Shown here in pieces: positions 1 through 7,037 of a stretch of 17,303 nucleotides of DNA. The notes below the pieces were generated by a model. That model was not told the DNA's origin. It did no database searches and saw only the letters and a program-made list of their open reading frames with translations. Position 1 is the first letter of the stretch; each line of letters opens with the position of its first letter. The position numbers and the translations under genes were made by a program. The DNA is from DASQDT01 sp036380435 (GTDB lineage: Bacteria; Acidobacteriota; Blastocatellia; Pyrinomonadales; Pyrinomonadaceae): NCBI GenBank assembly GCA_036380435.1, contig DASVES010000235.1:1-17303 (forward strand). Reading direction: 5' to 3'.

Positions 1-55
1 AAGAGACTCGACGCCCCTTGACCCGGCCCGTAACTGTGGAGGTTCAACGGAGACT

Positions 56-64
56 TGATACTAT
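56..64 (+). promoter_or_regulatory. Candidate extended -10 promoter for infA
   Basis: The string TGATACTAT reads as an extended -10 element (TG, one base, then TACTAT). It would start transcription near position 71, about 20 bases before the TTG start of the IF-1 gene. I see no good -35 hexamer at the usual distance, which is acceptable for extended -10 promoters. Similar TG-n-TAnnnT strings precede two other plus-strand genes here. This is a motif reading only; transcription could also enter from upstream of the window. Confidence 0.35.
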
Positions 65-91
65 CTACACAAACCGCACAGGAGGATTCGA

Positions 92-313
92 TTGTCTAAA
101 GAAGATTTAGTTCCAGCGATGGGCGTGATTGTCGATAAGCAGCCCAACGCGTTTTTCAAAGTTCAGATCGACAACAGCGATCACGTGGTGCTGGCCCAGA
201 TTTCGGGCAAGATGCGTAAGAACCGCATCCGCATTCTGGTGGGCGACCGCGTCAGCGTCGAGATGTCCCCGTATGACCTGACACGCGGGCGCATCACATA
301 TCGGTACAAATAA
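92..313 (+). CDS. infA: Translation initiation factor IF-1
   Basis: The 73-residue product matches IF-1 along its whole length (family norm about 72). IF-1 is a single OB-fold protein that binds the 30S A site and works with IF-2 and IF-3 in initiation. Diagnostic stretches are the N-terminal SKED, the central ISGKMRKNRIRILVGD and the C-terminal PYDLTRGRI. The start is TTG at 92, supported by GGAGG at 81-85 six bases upstream; the first ATG (119) would remove conserved N-terminal residues. Usually infA sits in a ribosomal protein operon beside rpmJ and rpsM. Here it is followed by a terminator-like hairpin and a gene on the opposite strand, so it is transcribed alone or as the last gene of an operon that begins upstream. 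Family assignment is very secure; the start is well supported. Confidence 0.97.
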   Translation: MSKEDLVPAMGVIVDKQPNAFFKVQIDNSDHVVLAQISGKMRKNRIRILVGDRVSVEMSPYDLTRGRITYRYK

Positions 314-403
314 GATAAGAGACGGTGGACCGGAATCCCGATGCGCCGGGGCGTGAGGCCGCCGGGCGGGCTTCGTATCAATTAATATCCGATTTGTTCA
401 GAG

Positions 404-465
404 GCGGGCCGCGCCCGCCGTCTCGGCCGACAAGGCTTCGGGACGGCGGGCGCGGTTTGCTTTTG
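404..465 (+). terminator. Terminator-like hairpin downstream of infA
   Basis: A perfect 14-bp inverted repeat has arms 409-422 and 442-455, a 19-base loop, and a T-rich tail (TTTGCTTTTG, 456-465). On the plus strand this fits a rho-independent terminator for infA. Read on the minus strand there is no T tract, so it is a poor terminator for the FHA gene that ends at 515. The 314-514 gap holds nothing else I can support, apart from an 11-base GC-rich direct repeat (445-455 and 477-487) and a small hairpin at 484-498. Confidence 0.6.
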
Positions 466-514
466 AACCTTGAAGTGGCGGGCGCGGCCGAAAGCCGCAC
501 CGGGTCATCCCCCG

Positions 515-2233
515 TCATCCCTTTGGCCGCAGACGCAGCACGGCCACGTCGGCGAGCGAGATATGGTCGCCGGCGCGGAACTCCACGTATGTCCCCCGCG
601 CGGCCGGCTGCCCGTTGAGACTCGTGCCGTTGGTGCTTTCGTCCATCAGGTAGAACTGTTTGCCGTTCTGCATGACGGTGCAGTGACGCCGCGAGATTTT
701 CCGCTGGGCGTCGAGGACGACGATGTCGGCGACTCCTTCGGGCGGCCCCTTCGAGCCGATGACCAGCTCGGCCTTCTCCAACGGGAAGACCTGACCCCTG
801 CACGCGCCGTCGATTCCTTCGAGAACCCAGCCGCGCGCCGCGCCTCCGCCGCCGGAAACCGGACTCTTGCCCGAACCCTTCAAGGCCCCGGCGAGACGTG
901 GGAGCAGGTTGCCGGAGCGCGCGAGATAATAGAGGCCCGCGCCCGCGCCGGCGAGGAGCAACAGGGAGAGGATGATGAACGGCAGACGCCCGGTCTTACA
1001 GCGCGCGAGGCAGGCGTCGATGTCCTCTTTGATGAACTGCGCGCCCTCATAGTCTGGCGACAACTCAAGCGCCTCCGTCATCAACTCACTGGCCTTCTCA
1101 CACTCGTCGCACGCCGGCTCGTCCGACGCGTAGATGGCGTCCGTCGCCGCGTCGATCAGCCGGCGCGTCCTGATCTGGGCGAGCATGTCCTTCGCCTCGG
1201 GGATGTCGGGGTAGCTTTCCACCAGCAACTCGGCCGCCTGCTCGGCGTCCTCGTACCTCTCGTCGCGCAGCGCCTCGCTCACCCCCTCGACGGCCTGCTT
1301 CCTCCGCGTGTCCCCCGTGAGTTGCTGCGCCTCCTCCTGGTGCCGGGCGATCTCTTCGTCGAGCACGGCGATGCGCGCGGCGTCGTCGGCGGGGTTGAGC
1401 AGGTTCTTCTGCGAGCGGTCGTAGTCGATTTTCTTGGCGGGGTCTGGCTCGCTGTCGTGGAGGTTCTGTAGCTGCTGCACCATGCTGCGCTGCTGGTCGG
1501 CCTCCGACGCCGGGGCCGTGCCGCCGCCGCCGCCGGTCGTCCCGCCACCCGTGCCGGACGACGTGCCGCCGCCGCTCGCGGGCCGTCGCCGGCCGAGCGC
1601 GTTCAGCGCCTTGGGGCTGATGCTCTCGACCTCGACGTGTATGGCGTTGTTCTGCGCCTCGAAGATGATGCGGCGAAACTTCACCATCCCGGCGCTCTCG
1701 GCGCGGCGCAGGCCCTGCTGGATGGCGTTGAGGTCTGCGCCGGAGAGGTCGAAGACGGCCTCGTCCGTGGCGTGCGGGGTGGTGGTTGGGGCGGCGACGA
1801 TATAGCCTTTGGAGCGAAGTCCCATCAGGGCGGGGCGCCAGCTCGATTCGTCCTCGACGCTGCCCTGCGCGGGGGCCGGGATGCCCTGCGCGCGGGCCAT
1901 GCGGAGGATGAGGCCGAGCTGCTTCTCCGGGCTGCGATAGCCGGAGGTCATACGCGTCCCCGATGGCAAATACTCCTGAAGCATCGTGTAGGAGAGCTGC
2001 CGGTGGAAGTTCTCTTTGAGTCCCTGACTTTCGAGCTGCGCGTACTCGTCAGTCAACGCGCGCAACGGGTCGTCCTGAGCGACGGCGACCACGGCCGGCC
2101 ACGCCGCTTTGAAACTAAAGTCATGCGGCGACGGCGACGTGGCGACGGCGACGAAGAGTGCGAGCGCGAGCGTCGCCCGCCTCGTTGGGCTGCTGTGGAG
2201 TCGAGAAGTTAAGAGGAACCTTTCCGCGAGCAC
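515..2233 (-). CDS. Exported M15-like peptidase domain, TM helix and cytoplasmic FHA domain protein
   Basis: From the GTG at 2233 the product is 572 residues. Reading in order: a signal-like hydrophobic stretch (about 16-32); a domain resembling M15 D-Ala-D-Ala peptidases (about 55-205) with SGYRSPEKQ (97-105), HATDEAVFD (154-162) and IHVEV (198-202), whose H154, D162 and H199 could be zinc ligands; a Gly/Ser/Thr-rich linker (218-243); a helical, TPR-like region (245-415) with CxxC and CxxxC pairs; one membrane helix (416-437); and a C-terminal FHA domain (467-570) with SRRH (514-517) and STNGTSLNG (533-541). FHA domains bind phosphothreonine and here should lie in the cytoplasm. The FHA Gly-Arg motif reads Gly-Ser, and the H-to-D spacing is one residue longer than in classic M15 enzymes, so either activity may be altered. 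The frame stays open to 2788, but that part overlaps amj antisense and looks non-coding. The GTG lacks a clear Shine-Dalgarno sequence, so the start is uncertain. Confidence 0.8.
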   Translation of the reverse strand: MLAERFLLTSRLHSSPTRRATLALALFVAVATSPSPHDFSFKAAWPAVVAVAQDDPLRALTDEYAQLESQGLKENFHRQLSYTMLQEYLPSGTRMTSGYRSPEKQLGLILRMARAQGIPAPAQGSVEDESSWRPALMGLRSKGYIVAAPTTTPHATDEAVFDLSGADLNAIQQGLRRAESAGMVKFRRIIFEAQNNAIHVEVESISPKALNALGRRRPASGGGTSSGTGGGTTGGGGGTAPASEADQQRSMVQQLQNLHDSEPDPAKKIDYDRSQKNLLNPADDAARIAVLDEEIARHQEEAQQLTGDTRRKQAVEGVSEALRDERYEDAEQAAELLVESYPDIPEAKDMLAQIRTRRLIDAATDAIYASDEPACDECEKASELMTEALELSPDYEGAQFIKEDIDACLARCKTGRLPFIILSLLLLAGAGAGLYYLARSGNLLPRLAGALKGSGKSPVSGGGGAARGWVLEGIDGACRGQVFPLEKAELVIGSKGPPEGVADIVVLDAQRKISRRHCTVMQNGKQFYLMDESTNGTSLNGQPAARGTYVEFRAGDHISLADVAVLRLRPKG

Positions 2234-2280
2234 AAGAAATGTGCGTGTGTGAATCCGGCGGGTTAATCCCCGTGCATCAA

Positions 2281-2289
2281 TGCTAGAAT
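2281..2289 (+). promoter_or_regulatory. Candidate extended -10 promoter for amj
   Basis: TGCTAGAAT forms an extended -10 element that would start transcription near 2296, about 20 bases before the ATG at 2316. It lies in the short divergent gap between the FHA-protein gene and amj. No convincing -35 is visible. Confidence 0.4.
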
Positions 2290-2315
2290 CCTCGCGTCCA
2301 CCCCATCGTCTTAAC

Positions 2316-3116
2316 ATGAGTACACAAGTCGCGCTGGTTTTCGTCCTCACCTTCATCATCCACCTGATCAGCACCCTGGCCTTCGCGCTCAGGATCGCGG
2401 GCGTCAGGACGGGCCGCATCGCCGTCTCGCTGGCCCTCTTCAACGTGTTGGTGCTCGTCTCGCGCACGTCGAACACCTTCCAGGGGCCGCTGCTCGCCAA
2501 GCACGTCGAGCGCAACATCATCGGCGGACGGATGGAGGGCGCCGAGTGGGACTTCCGCTGGCTGCTCTTGGCGGCGACGCTGGCGACGCTCGTCGGCGGG
2601 CTGCTCGTCCCCACCTTCCAACGCCTGTTCACGAGGGCCATCGGCACCTTCAGCGTCCACCGCTCCGTCCCGCGGCTGTTGCTGCGCGCCGTCACTCCCG
2701 TGGGGCTGCGAGCCCTTCGCGAGGCGACGAGTATACCAGCAAAAGAGAACCTCACGCGGATGAGCCTTCGGCGCGCGCCGCTCCGCATCGTCGTCTACAA
2801 CGTGGTCTCCACTTCGCTCATCACGGTCGGCGTCCTCTCCTCGCTCTACGCCGGCTACCTCAACCCGGAGCTGAGGGTCACGGCCAACAACATGTCGCCG
2901 GTCATCAACGGCCTCTCGACGATCCTCCTGTTCATCTACATCGACCCGCACCTCTCGATCATGTCGGACGACGTGGCCGGCGGCCGGGCCACGGACGCCG
3001 AGTACAGGAGGTTCGTCACCCTCTTAGTCGTCAGCCGTCTCGCGGGGACGCTCCTCGCGCAACTGCTCCTCGTCCCGGCCGCGAGGGTCATCGTTTTCGT
3101 GGCGCGGAGCCTGTGA
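2316..3116 (+). CDS. amj: Amj-family lipid II flippase
   Basis: The 266-residue hydrophobic protein has about six membrane helices. Its N-terminal half carries the signature I associate with the Amj/YdaH family: a first helix ending near IIHLISTLAFALRIAGVRTG, then SLALFNVLVLVSRTSN and QGPLLAKHVE. In Bacillus subtilis, Amj moves lipid II across the cytoplasmic membrane and can replace MurJ. The same role in the peptidoglycan pathway is inferred here. I chose the ATG at 2316 because it begins the first helix; the in-frame ATG at 2280 lies upstream of the likely transcription start and adds a non-hydrophobic leader. The divergent neighbour carries an M15-like domain of a type that acts on peptidoglycan peptides, which fits a cell-wall theme. 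Length and motif match to Amj are good; activity is unproven. Confidence 0.88.
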   Translation: MSTQVALVFVLTFIIHLISTLAFALRIAGVRTGRIAVSLALFNVLVLVSRTSNTFQGPLLAKHVERNIIGGRMEGAEWDFRWLLLAATLATLVGGLLVPTFQRLFTRAIGTFSVHRSVPRLLLRAVTPVGLRALREATSIPAKENLTRMSLRRAPLRIVVYNVVSTSLITVGVLSSLYAGYLNPELRVTANNMSPVINGLSTILLFIYIDPHLSIMSDDVAGGRATDAEYRRFVTLLVVSRLAGTLLAQLLLVPAARVIVFVARSL

Positions 3117-3213
3117 CGAGAGGCCGCGTCTCCGAGGAGGTTGCGCGACAATCATCAGACATACAAACTTGCCGGGGCTGGAGTGATGTTCACTTGAATG
3201 AAAGCGAAACAGA

Positions 3214-3330
3214 TTCACCGCCGAGGCGCAGGACAAAAGGCAGAAGCCCGACCGTGAGGGAGGGCGTATAGCTCCGGCGTCATGCGCCCTCCCTCACGGT
3301 CGGGCTACTGCCTGCGTCCTCTGCGGTGAA
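3214..3330. repeat. Large palindromic element with CGCAGAG-type outer arms
   Basis: A perfect 22-bp inverted repeat (3245-3266 and 3285-3306, 18-base loop) is nested in an imperfect outer inverted repeat (3214-3243 and 3308-3330). The outer arms read TTCACCGC(C/A)GAGG with CGCAG units, the same word family as the separate repeat at 15281-15326. Together they could form one long cruciform or RNA hairpin filling the gap between amj and the glycosyltransferase gene. No T tract follows, so it is not a standard terminator. It looks like a dispersed non-autonomous repeat (REP- or MITE-like). The rest of 3117-3379 holds no gene I can support. Confidence 0.8.
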
Positions 3331-3357
3331 CTGACTACCCTACACTCCACTGAAAAT

Positions 3358-3366
3358 TGCTATAGT
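3358..3366 (+). promoter_or_regulatory. Candidate extended -10 promoter for the glycosyltransferase operon
   Basis: TGCTATAGT forms an extended -10 element just upstream of the ATG at 3380. Transcription would start near 3373, giving a very short leader; only a weak AGGA precedes the start codon. It is the only promoter-like string seen between the palindromic repeat and the operon. Confidence 0.4.
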
Positions 3367-3379
3367 TAATTTCAGGACA

Positions 3380-4447
3380 ATGCAGACCGACGTGAAAACA
3401 GAGCCGAGTTCTGGGGGCGGGACGCAGCAGCAGCGCGCCCCGCAGTTGAGCGTGGTGATGCCTGTGCGCAACGGGCTGCCGTTTCTCGACGACAGCGTCC
3501 GCAGCATCCTCGGCCAGACGTTCGCCGACTTCGAGCTAATCGTCTTAGACGACGCCTCGACCGACGCTACGCTCGCCGCCCTGCGCGAATGGGAGCGCCG
3601 GGACTCGCGCGTCAGGGTCTACGAGAGCGGGCGCAAGCTCGGTCTCTCGGGCAGCTCGAACTTCGTTGTGGAGCAAGCGCGCGCGCCCATTGTCGCGCGG
3701 ATGGACGCCGACGACGTGGCGCACCCCGAAAGACTCGCGCGCCAGTTCGAGGTGATGCGGGGCCGGCCCGAGGTCGTGCTCGTCGGCGCGCTCAGCGAGG
3801 GCATCGACGCCGACGGCCGGAGCGTGCGCCCGCGCGACCGCTGGCGGCTGCTGCGCTCCTCGCCCTTCCCGCCCTTCCCGCACGGCTCGGTCATGTTCCG
3901 CCGCGCGGCCTTTGACGCCGTCGGCGGCTACCGCGAGGAGTGCGTGAACTGGGAGGATCAAGACTTCTTCCTCAGGCTCGTGCGCCGGGGCCGCGTCGTC
4001 GTCCTCCCGGAAACCCTCTACTACTATCGCTACCACCTCACCAACTCGACGGGCGGCCTCCCCGTCGAACACCTCGCGCACCTCTATGCCATCAGAAGCC
4101 TGTGTCTCGAAGAGTTCCGCACGGGGCGCGACTACGAGGGCGTGCTTGAGCAGGCCGCCCGCTCCACTCCAAACGGCTCGGGGCCGAAGGCTGCGGCCGA
4201 CGCGCTCTACCAGACGGGCGCGATGCGTCTGTGGGCCGGTCGAGCGCCCGCCATCCTCGGCGACACTCTCCGGCACGGCGGCCTGCGTCTGGGTGGGCGG
4301 AGCCTGATGGCGCTGGTGCTGGGCGTGTGGGGCGGCGTCAGCCCGGTGAGTCTGCGCGCGTCTCTGCGCTCGTTCATCCGCGCGCGCGACCTGTTGGCGG
4401 GCTGGCGCATGAAAAACGGGAGCCCACGCGAATGGCGCTTAAAGTGA
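3380..4447 (+). CDS. Family 2 glycosyltransferase
   Basis: The 355-residue protein has a GT-A fold domain of glycosyltransferase family 2 at about 23-220. Visible motifs are LSVVMPVRNG (23-32), LDDASTD (56-62, nucleotide binding), the metal-binding DADD (109-112) and WEDQDFF (191-197), where the general base normally lies. It should transfer a sugar from a nucleotide-sugar donor to a surface glycan or glycolipid acceptor on the cytoplasmic side. There is no clear membrane helix; the basic C-terminal region (about 280-355) may associate with the membrane. It is the first gene of a tight operon: its last 16 bases overlap the start of the oxidoreductase gene. Donor and acceptor cannot be read from the sequence. 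Confidence 0.92.
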   Translation: MQTDVKTEPSSGGGTQQQRAPQLSVVMPVRNGLPFLDDSVRSILGQTFADFELIVLDDASTDATLAALREWERRDSRVRVYESGRKLGLSGSSNFVVEQARAPIVARMDADDVAHPERLARQFEVMRGRPEVVLVGALSEGIDADGRSVRPRDRWRLLRSSPFPPFPHGSVMFRRAAFDAVGGYREECVNWEDQDFFLRLVRRGRVVVLPETLYYYRYHLTNSTGGLPVEHLAHLYAIRSLCLEEFRTGRDYEGVLEQAARSTPNGSGPKAAADALYQTGAMRLWAGRAPAILGDTLRHGGLRLGGRSLMALVLGVWGGVSPVSLRASLRSFIRARDLLAGWRMKNGSPREWRLK

Positions 4448-5451
4448 CCGTCGTGGGCCTCGGCGGCCGGGGCCGACAGTGGGCGCGCGAGGTGTCGGCC
4501 GCACCGGGCTTCGAGCTGGCGGCGGGCGTCGAGCCGGACGGCGAGGCGCTGCGGCGCGCGCGCTCCGAGTCGGGGTTGCCATCGGAGAAGTGCTTCGCGG
4601 ATTTAGACGAGGCGCTTGAGCGGACTGCCTGCGACGCCGTCATCGTCGCCACGCCGGCGGAGCGCCACGCGGCCGCCTGCGAGGCGACGCTCGCGCGCGG
4701 CCTCGCCGTGATGGTCGAGAAGCCCTTCACGATGCGTCTCGCCGAAGCGGTCAGGATAGTCGAACTCGCGGAGCGTAAACGCGCTCCGCTCATCGTCGCG
4801 CAAAACTATCGCTACATGCGCGCGTTCCGCACGGCGCGTCGCCTCGTCCGCTCCGGCGCGCTGGGCCGCGTCGGGTCGGTCGTCTGCCAGTACTACCGCG
4901 TGCCGCACGAGATGGCGGCCTCGCTCGCCCGACTCCCGCACCGAGTCCTCTGGGGCATGGGCGTCCATCACCTCGACGCCTTGCGGCACGTGCTCGGACG
5001 GGAGGCGACGGGAGTCTGCGCCGAGAGCTACACGACGGCGTGGGGCGAGCCGCCCGAGGGCGCGTCGATGCGCGCGACGCTTTCGTTCGAGGGCGGCGCG
5101 CGCGGCTTCTACTCGGCCACCTACGAGTCGAGCGGCCACGAATACTTCGAGCGCGGTCAGGAGTTCTACCTGCGCTTCACGGGCGAGACGGCGACGCTCC
5201 ACGTCTTCCACCGCTGGCTGGTGTTGTGCGAGCGTGGACGCCTGCCGCGCCCCGTCCGCCGCGGCCCCCGCCGCGTGTCGGAGGAGCGCATCCTCCTCGA
5301 TCAACTCGAAGGCGCGCTGCTCAGGGGCGAAGAGCCGGACGCGAGCGGGCGCGACAACTTACAGACGATGGCCATTGTCGAAGCGTGTCTGCGCTCCGCG
5401 GCCGAGCGGCGGTGGATTAATCCGCAGGAGTTATTAGATGAACAGGGGTAG
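4432..5451 (+). CDS. Gfo/Idh/MocA family oxidoreductase
   Basis: The 339-residue protein has an N-terminal Rossmann fold with GLGGRG (9-14) for NAD(P) binding, EKP (96-98) and QNYRY (124-128), followed by the family's C-terminal alpha/beta domain, with GVHHLD (177-182) where the catalytic His normally lies. The family oxidises or reduces sugars, inositols and related compounds, often making nucleotide-sugar precursors for surface glycans. The ATG at 4432 was chosen because it directly precedes the Rossmann strand and has GGGAG upstream; the open frame extends back to 4231 inside the glycosyltransferase gene but is not family-like there. It overlaps the upstream gene by 16 bases and the downstream gene by 14, so translational coupling is likely. 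The substrate is unknown. Confidence 0.9.
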   Translation: MALKVTVVGLGGRGRQWAREVSAAPGFELAAGVEPDGEALRRARSESGLPSEKCFADLDEALERTACDAVIVATPAERHAAACEATLARGLAVMVEKPFTMRLAEAVRIVELAERKRAPLIVAQNYRYMRAFRTARRLVRSGALGRVGSVVCQYYRVPHEMAASLARLPHRVLWGMGVHHLDALRHVLGREATGVCAESYTTAWGEPPEGASMRATLSFEGGARGFYSATYESSGHEYFERGQEFYLRFTGETATLHVFHRWLVLCERGRLPRPVRRGPRRVSEERILLDQLEGALLRGEEPDASGRDNLQTMAIVEACLRSAAERRWINPQELLDEQG

Positions 5452-6958
5452 GCAAACGCGTGTGCTCGCCGTCGGCATCGACGCCGCCGAGCCGACGCTC
5501 GTCCGCGAGTTGATCGAACGGGGCGAGATGCCCGTCCTCAAGAGTTTATTGGACGAGGGAGCGTGGCTGCGCGTCGAGTCGGGCGCGCACGTCGGCAGCG
5601 GGGCGGTGTGGCCGACCTTCATCACGGGCGCAAGCCCTGCCGAGCACGGCATCTACGGCGAGTGGGCGTGGCAGCCCGAGACGATGAGCCTCGCGCGCTT
5701 CAACGCGCGGGGTCTCAAGCCGTTCTGGGAACCATTAGCCACGCGTGACGGTCTGACGGTGGGCGTCCTCGACGTGCCCTTCGGCCCGCTCGTCGGTCTT
5801 ACGCGCGGCTTTGAAATCTCCGAGTGGGGCGCGCACGACACGCTGGAAGGGCGGACGGAGTTCGCGCCCGCCTCCCTGTCCGCCATCCTCAACGGGAAGA
5901 CGGGCGCGCACCCGTTCACGCAGAAGCACATCGACCCCGCCGGCCCGATTGATTATCCCGAGATGAGAAATTTGAGCGCGGCCTGCATCGAGGGGGCGCG
6001 GCTCAGGGGCGCGCTCGCCGAACAGTTGATACAGCAGACGCGGCCCGACTTCGCGCTCATCACCTTCACCGAGGTGCATCACGGCGCGCACCACGCATGG
6101 CACACCGTCGCGCCCGAACATGAGCTTTACGAAGCCGACTCTTTCCGCTCCTTGCGCGCCGTCGAGCCGACGCTCATCGACCTCTACCGCGAAGTAGACC
6201 GGCAGACGGGGAGGCTCGTCGCCGCGGCCGGCGACGGCGCGAGCGTCTTCGTTTTCTCACTCCACGGGATGCGGCCCTCGCGCGGCCTCCCGACGCTGCT
6301 CGCGCCCCTCATGTGCGAGCTGGGGTGGGCGCGCCGCGCCGACCTCTCGACGCAGTCGTGGACGGGCCGCGCACTGTCGCTCGTGGCGGCCGTCAAGCGT
6401 CGCATGCCGAAGGCCATCAAGAAGCTCTACTACCGGACGATGCCGAAAGCCGCGACCTACCGGCTCGCCCAGCCGACGATGATGCCGGCCTACGACTGGT
6501 CGCGCACGCGCGCCTTCCCCGTGCACACCGACCAGCACGGCTGGATTCGCGTCAACCTCGCCGGCCGCGAGGCCCGCGGGCTAGTCCCCGTCGCCGAGTA
6601 CGAAGAGACGTGCCGCCGTCTCGAAGACGCGATGCGCGCACTGACGACGGAGGACGGACGGCCGCTCGTGCGCGACGTGATCCGCACCGCGCCGCGCACG
6701 GAAGACGCCCTCGCCCTGCGCCTGCCCGACCTCATCCTCCACTGGCACGACGCCGCCTTCGACTCACCCGTGCGCGTGCAGGGCACGAGCATCGAAGCCT
6801 ATCCGACGGGCGCGAAGTTCACCGGGCAACACGGACTGGAAGGCTTCCTTATCCTGAGCGGGCAAGCGTCCACGCCCGCCGGCGACCACATCGACGGGAG
6901 AGACCTCCATCGCCTCATCCTCAACGCCCTCGGTGACCGCCGCGCCTCGAAAACTTAA
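5438..6958 (+). CDS. Alkaline phosphatase superfamily protein (phosphodiesterase-like)
   Basis: The 506-residue protein belongs to the type I phosphodiesterase / nucleotide pyrophosphatase branch of the alkaline phosphatase superfamily. Visible are an N-terminal metal-site segment VGIDAAEP with D15, a likely nucleophile T60 in VWPTFITGASPAEHGIYG, the segment TEVHHGAHHAWH (211-222), SLHGM (274-278) where many relatives have SDHG, and QHGWIRVNLAGRE near 366-379. The Asp-to-Leu change next to H276 may mark a distinct subfamily rather than a dead enzyme, because the other His/Glu residues remain. No signal peptide is seen, so it is probably cytoplasmic. The ATG at 5438 has AGGAG 10 bases upstream and overlaps the oxidoreductase gene by 14 bases. 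With its operon partners it may hydrolyse a phospho-sugar or phospho-lipid link in glycan assembly; that is inference. Confidence 0.85.
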   Translation: MNRGRQTRVLAVGIDAAEPTLVRELIERGEMPVLKSLLDEGAWLRVESGAHVGSGAVWPTFITGASPAEHGIYGEWAWQPETMSLARFNARGLKPFWEPLATRDGLTVGVLDVPFGPLVGLTRGFEISEWGAHDTLEGRTEFAPASLSAILNGKTGAHPFTQKHIDPAGPIDYPEMRNLSAACIEGARLRGALAEQLIQQTRPDFALITFTEVHHGAHHAWHTVAPEHELYEADSFRSLRAVEPTLIDLYREVDRQTGRLVAAAGDGASVFVFSLHGMRPSRGLPTLLAPLMCELGWARRADLSTQSWTGRALSLVAAVKRRMPKAIKKLYYRTMPKAATYRLAQPTMMPAYDWSRTRAFPVHTDQHGWIRVNLAGREARGLVPVAEYEETCRRLEDAMRALTTEDGRPLVRDVIRTAPRTEDALALRLPDLILHWHDAAFDSPVRVQGTSIEAYPTGAKFTGQHGLEGFLILSGQASTPAGDHIDGRDLHRLILNALGDRRASKT

Positions 6959-7037
6959 AGGGACGTAACATCCTCGATGAAATAAAGCCACTGCATAGTC
7001 GTCCTTTCAATCCGCGTTCACACATTCAGAGGCGTGC

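Noticed and set aside
470..1471. 333-residue plus-strand open frame
   Set aside because: It lies antisense to the FHA-domain gene, whose minus-strand product has recognisable domains; long antisense frames are expected in GC-rich DNA.
2234..2788. N-terminal extension of the FHA-protein frame upstream of the GTG at 2233
   Set aside because: It is antisense to the amj gene, its translation is Arg/Ser-rich without domain character, and the signal-like stretch begins only after residue 200 of the long frame.
3545..4276. 243-residue minus-strand open frame
   Set aside because: It is antisense to the glycosyltransferase gene and shows no domain motif.
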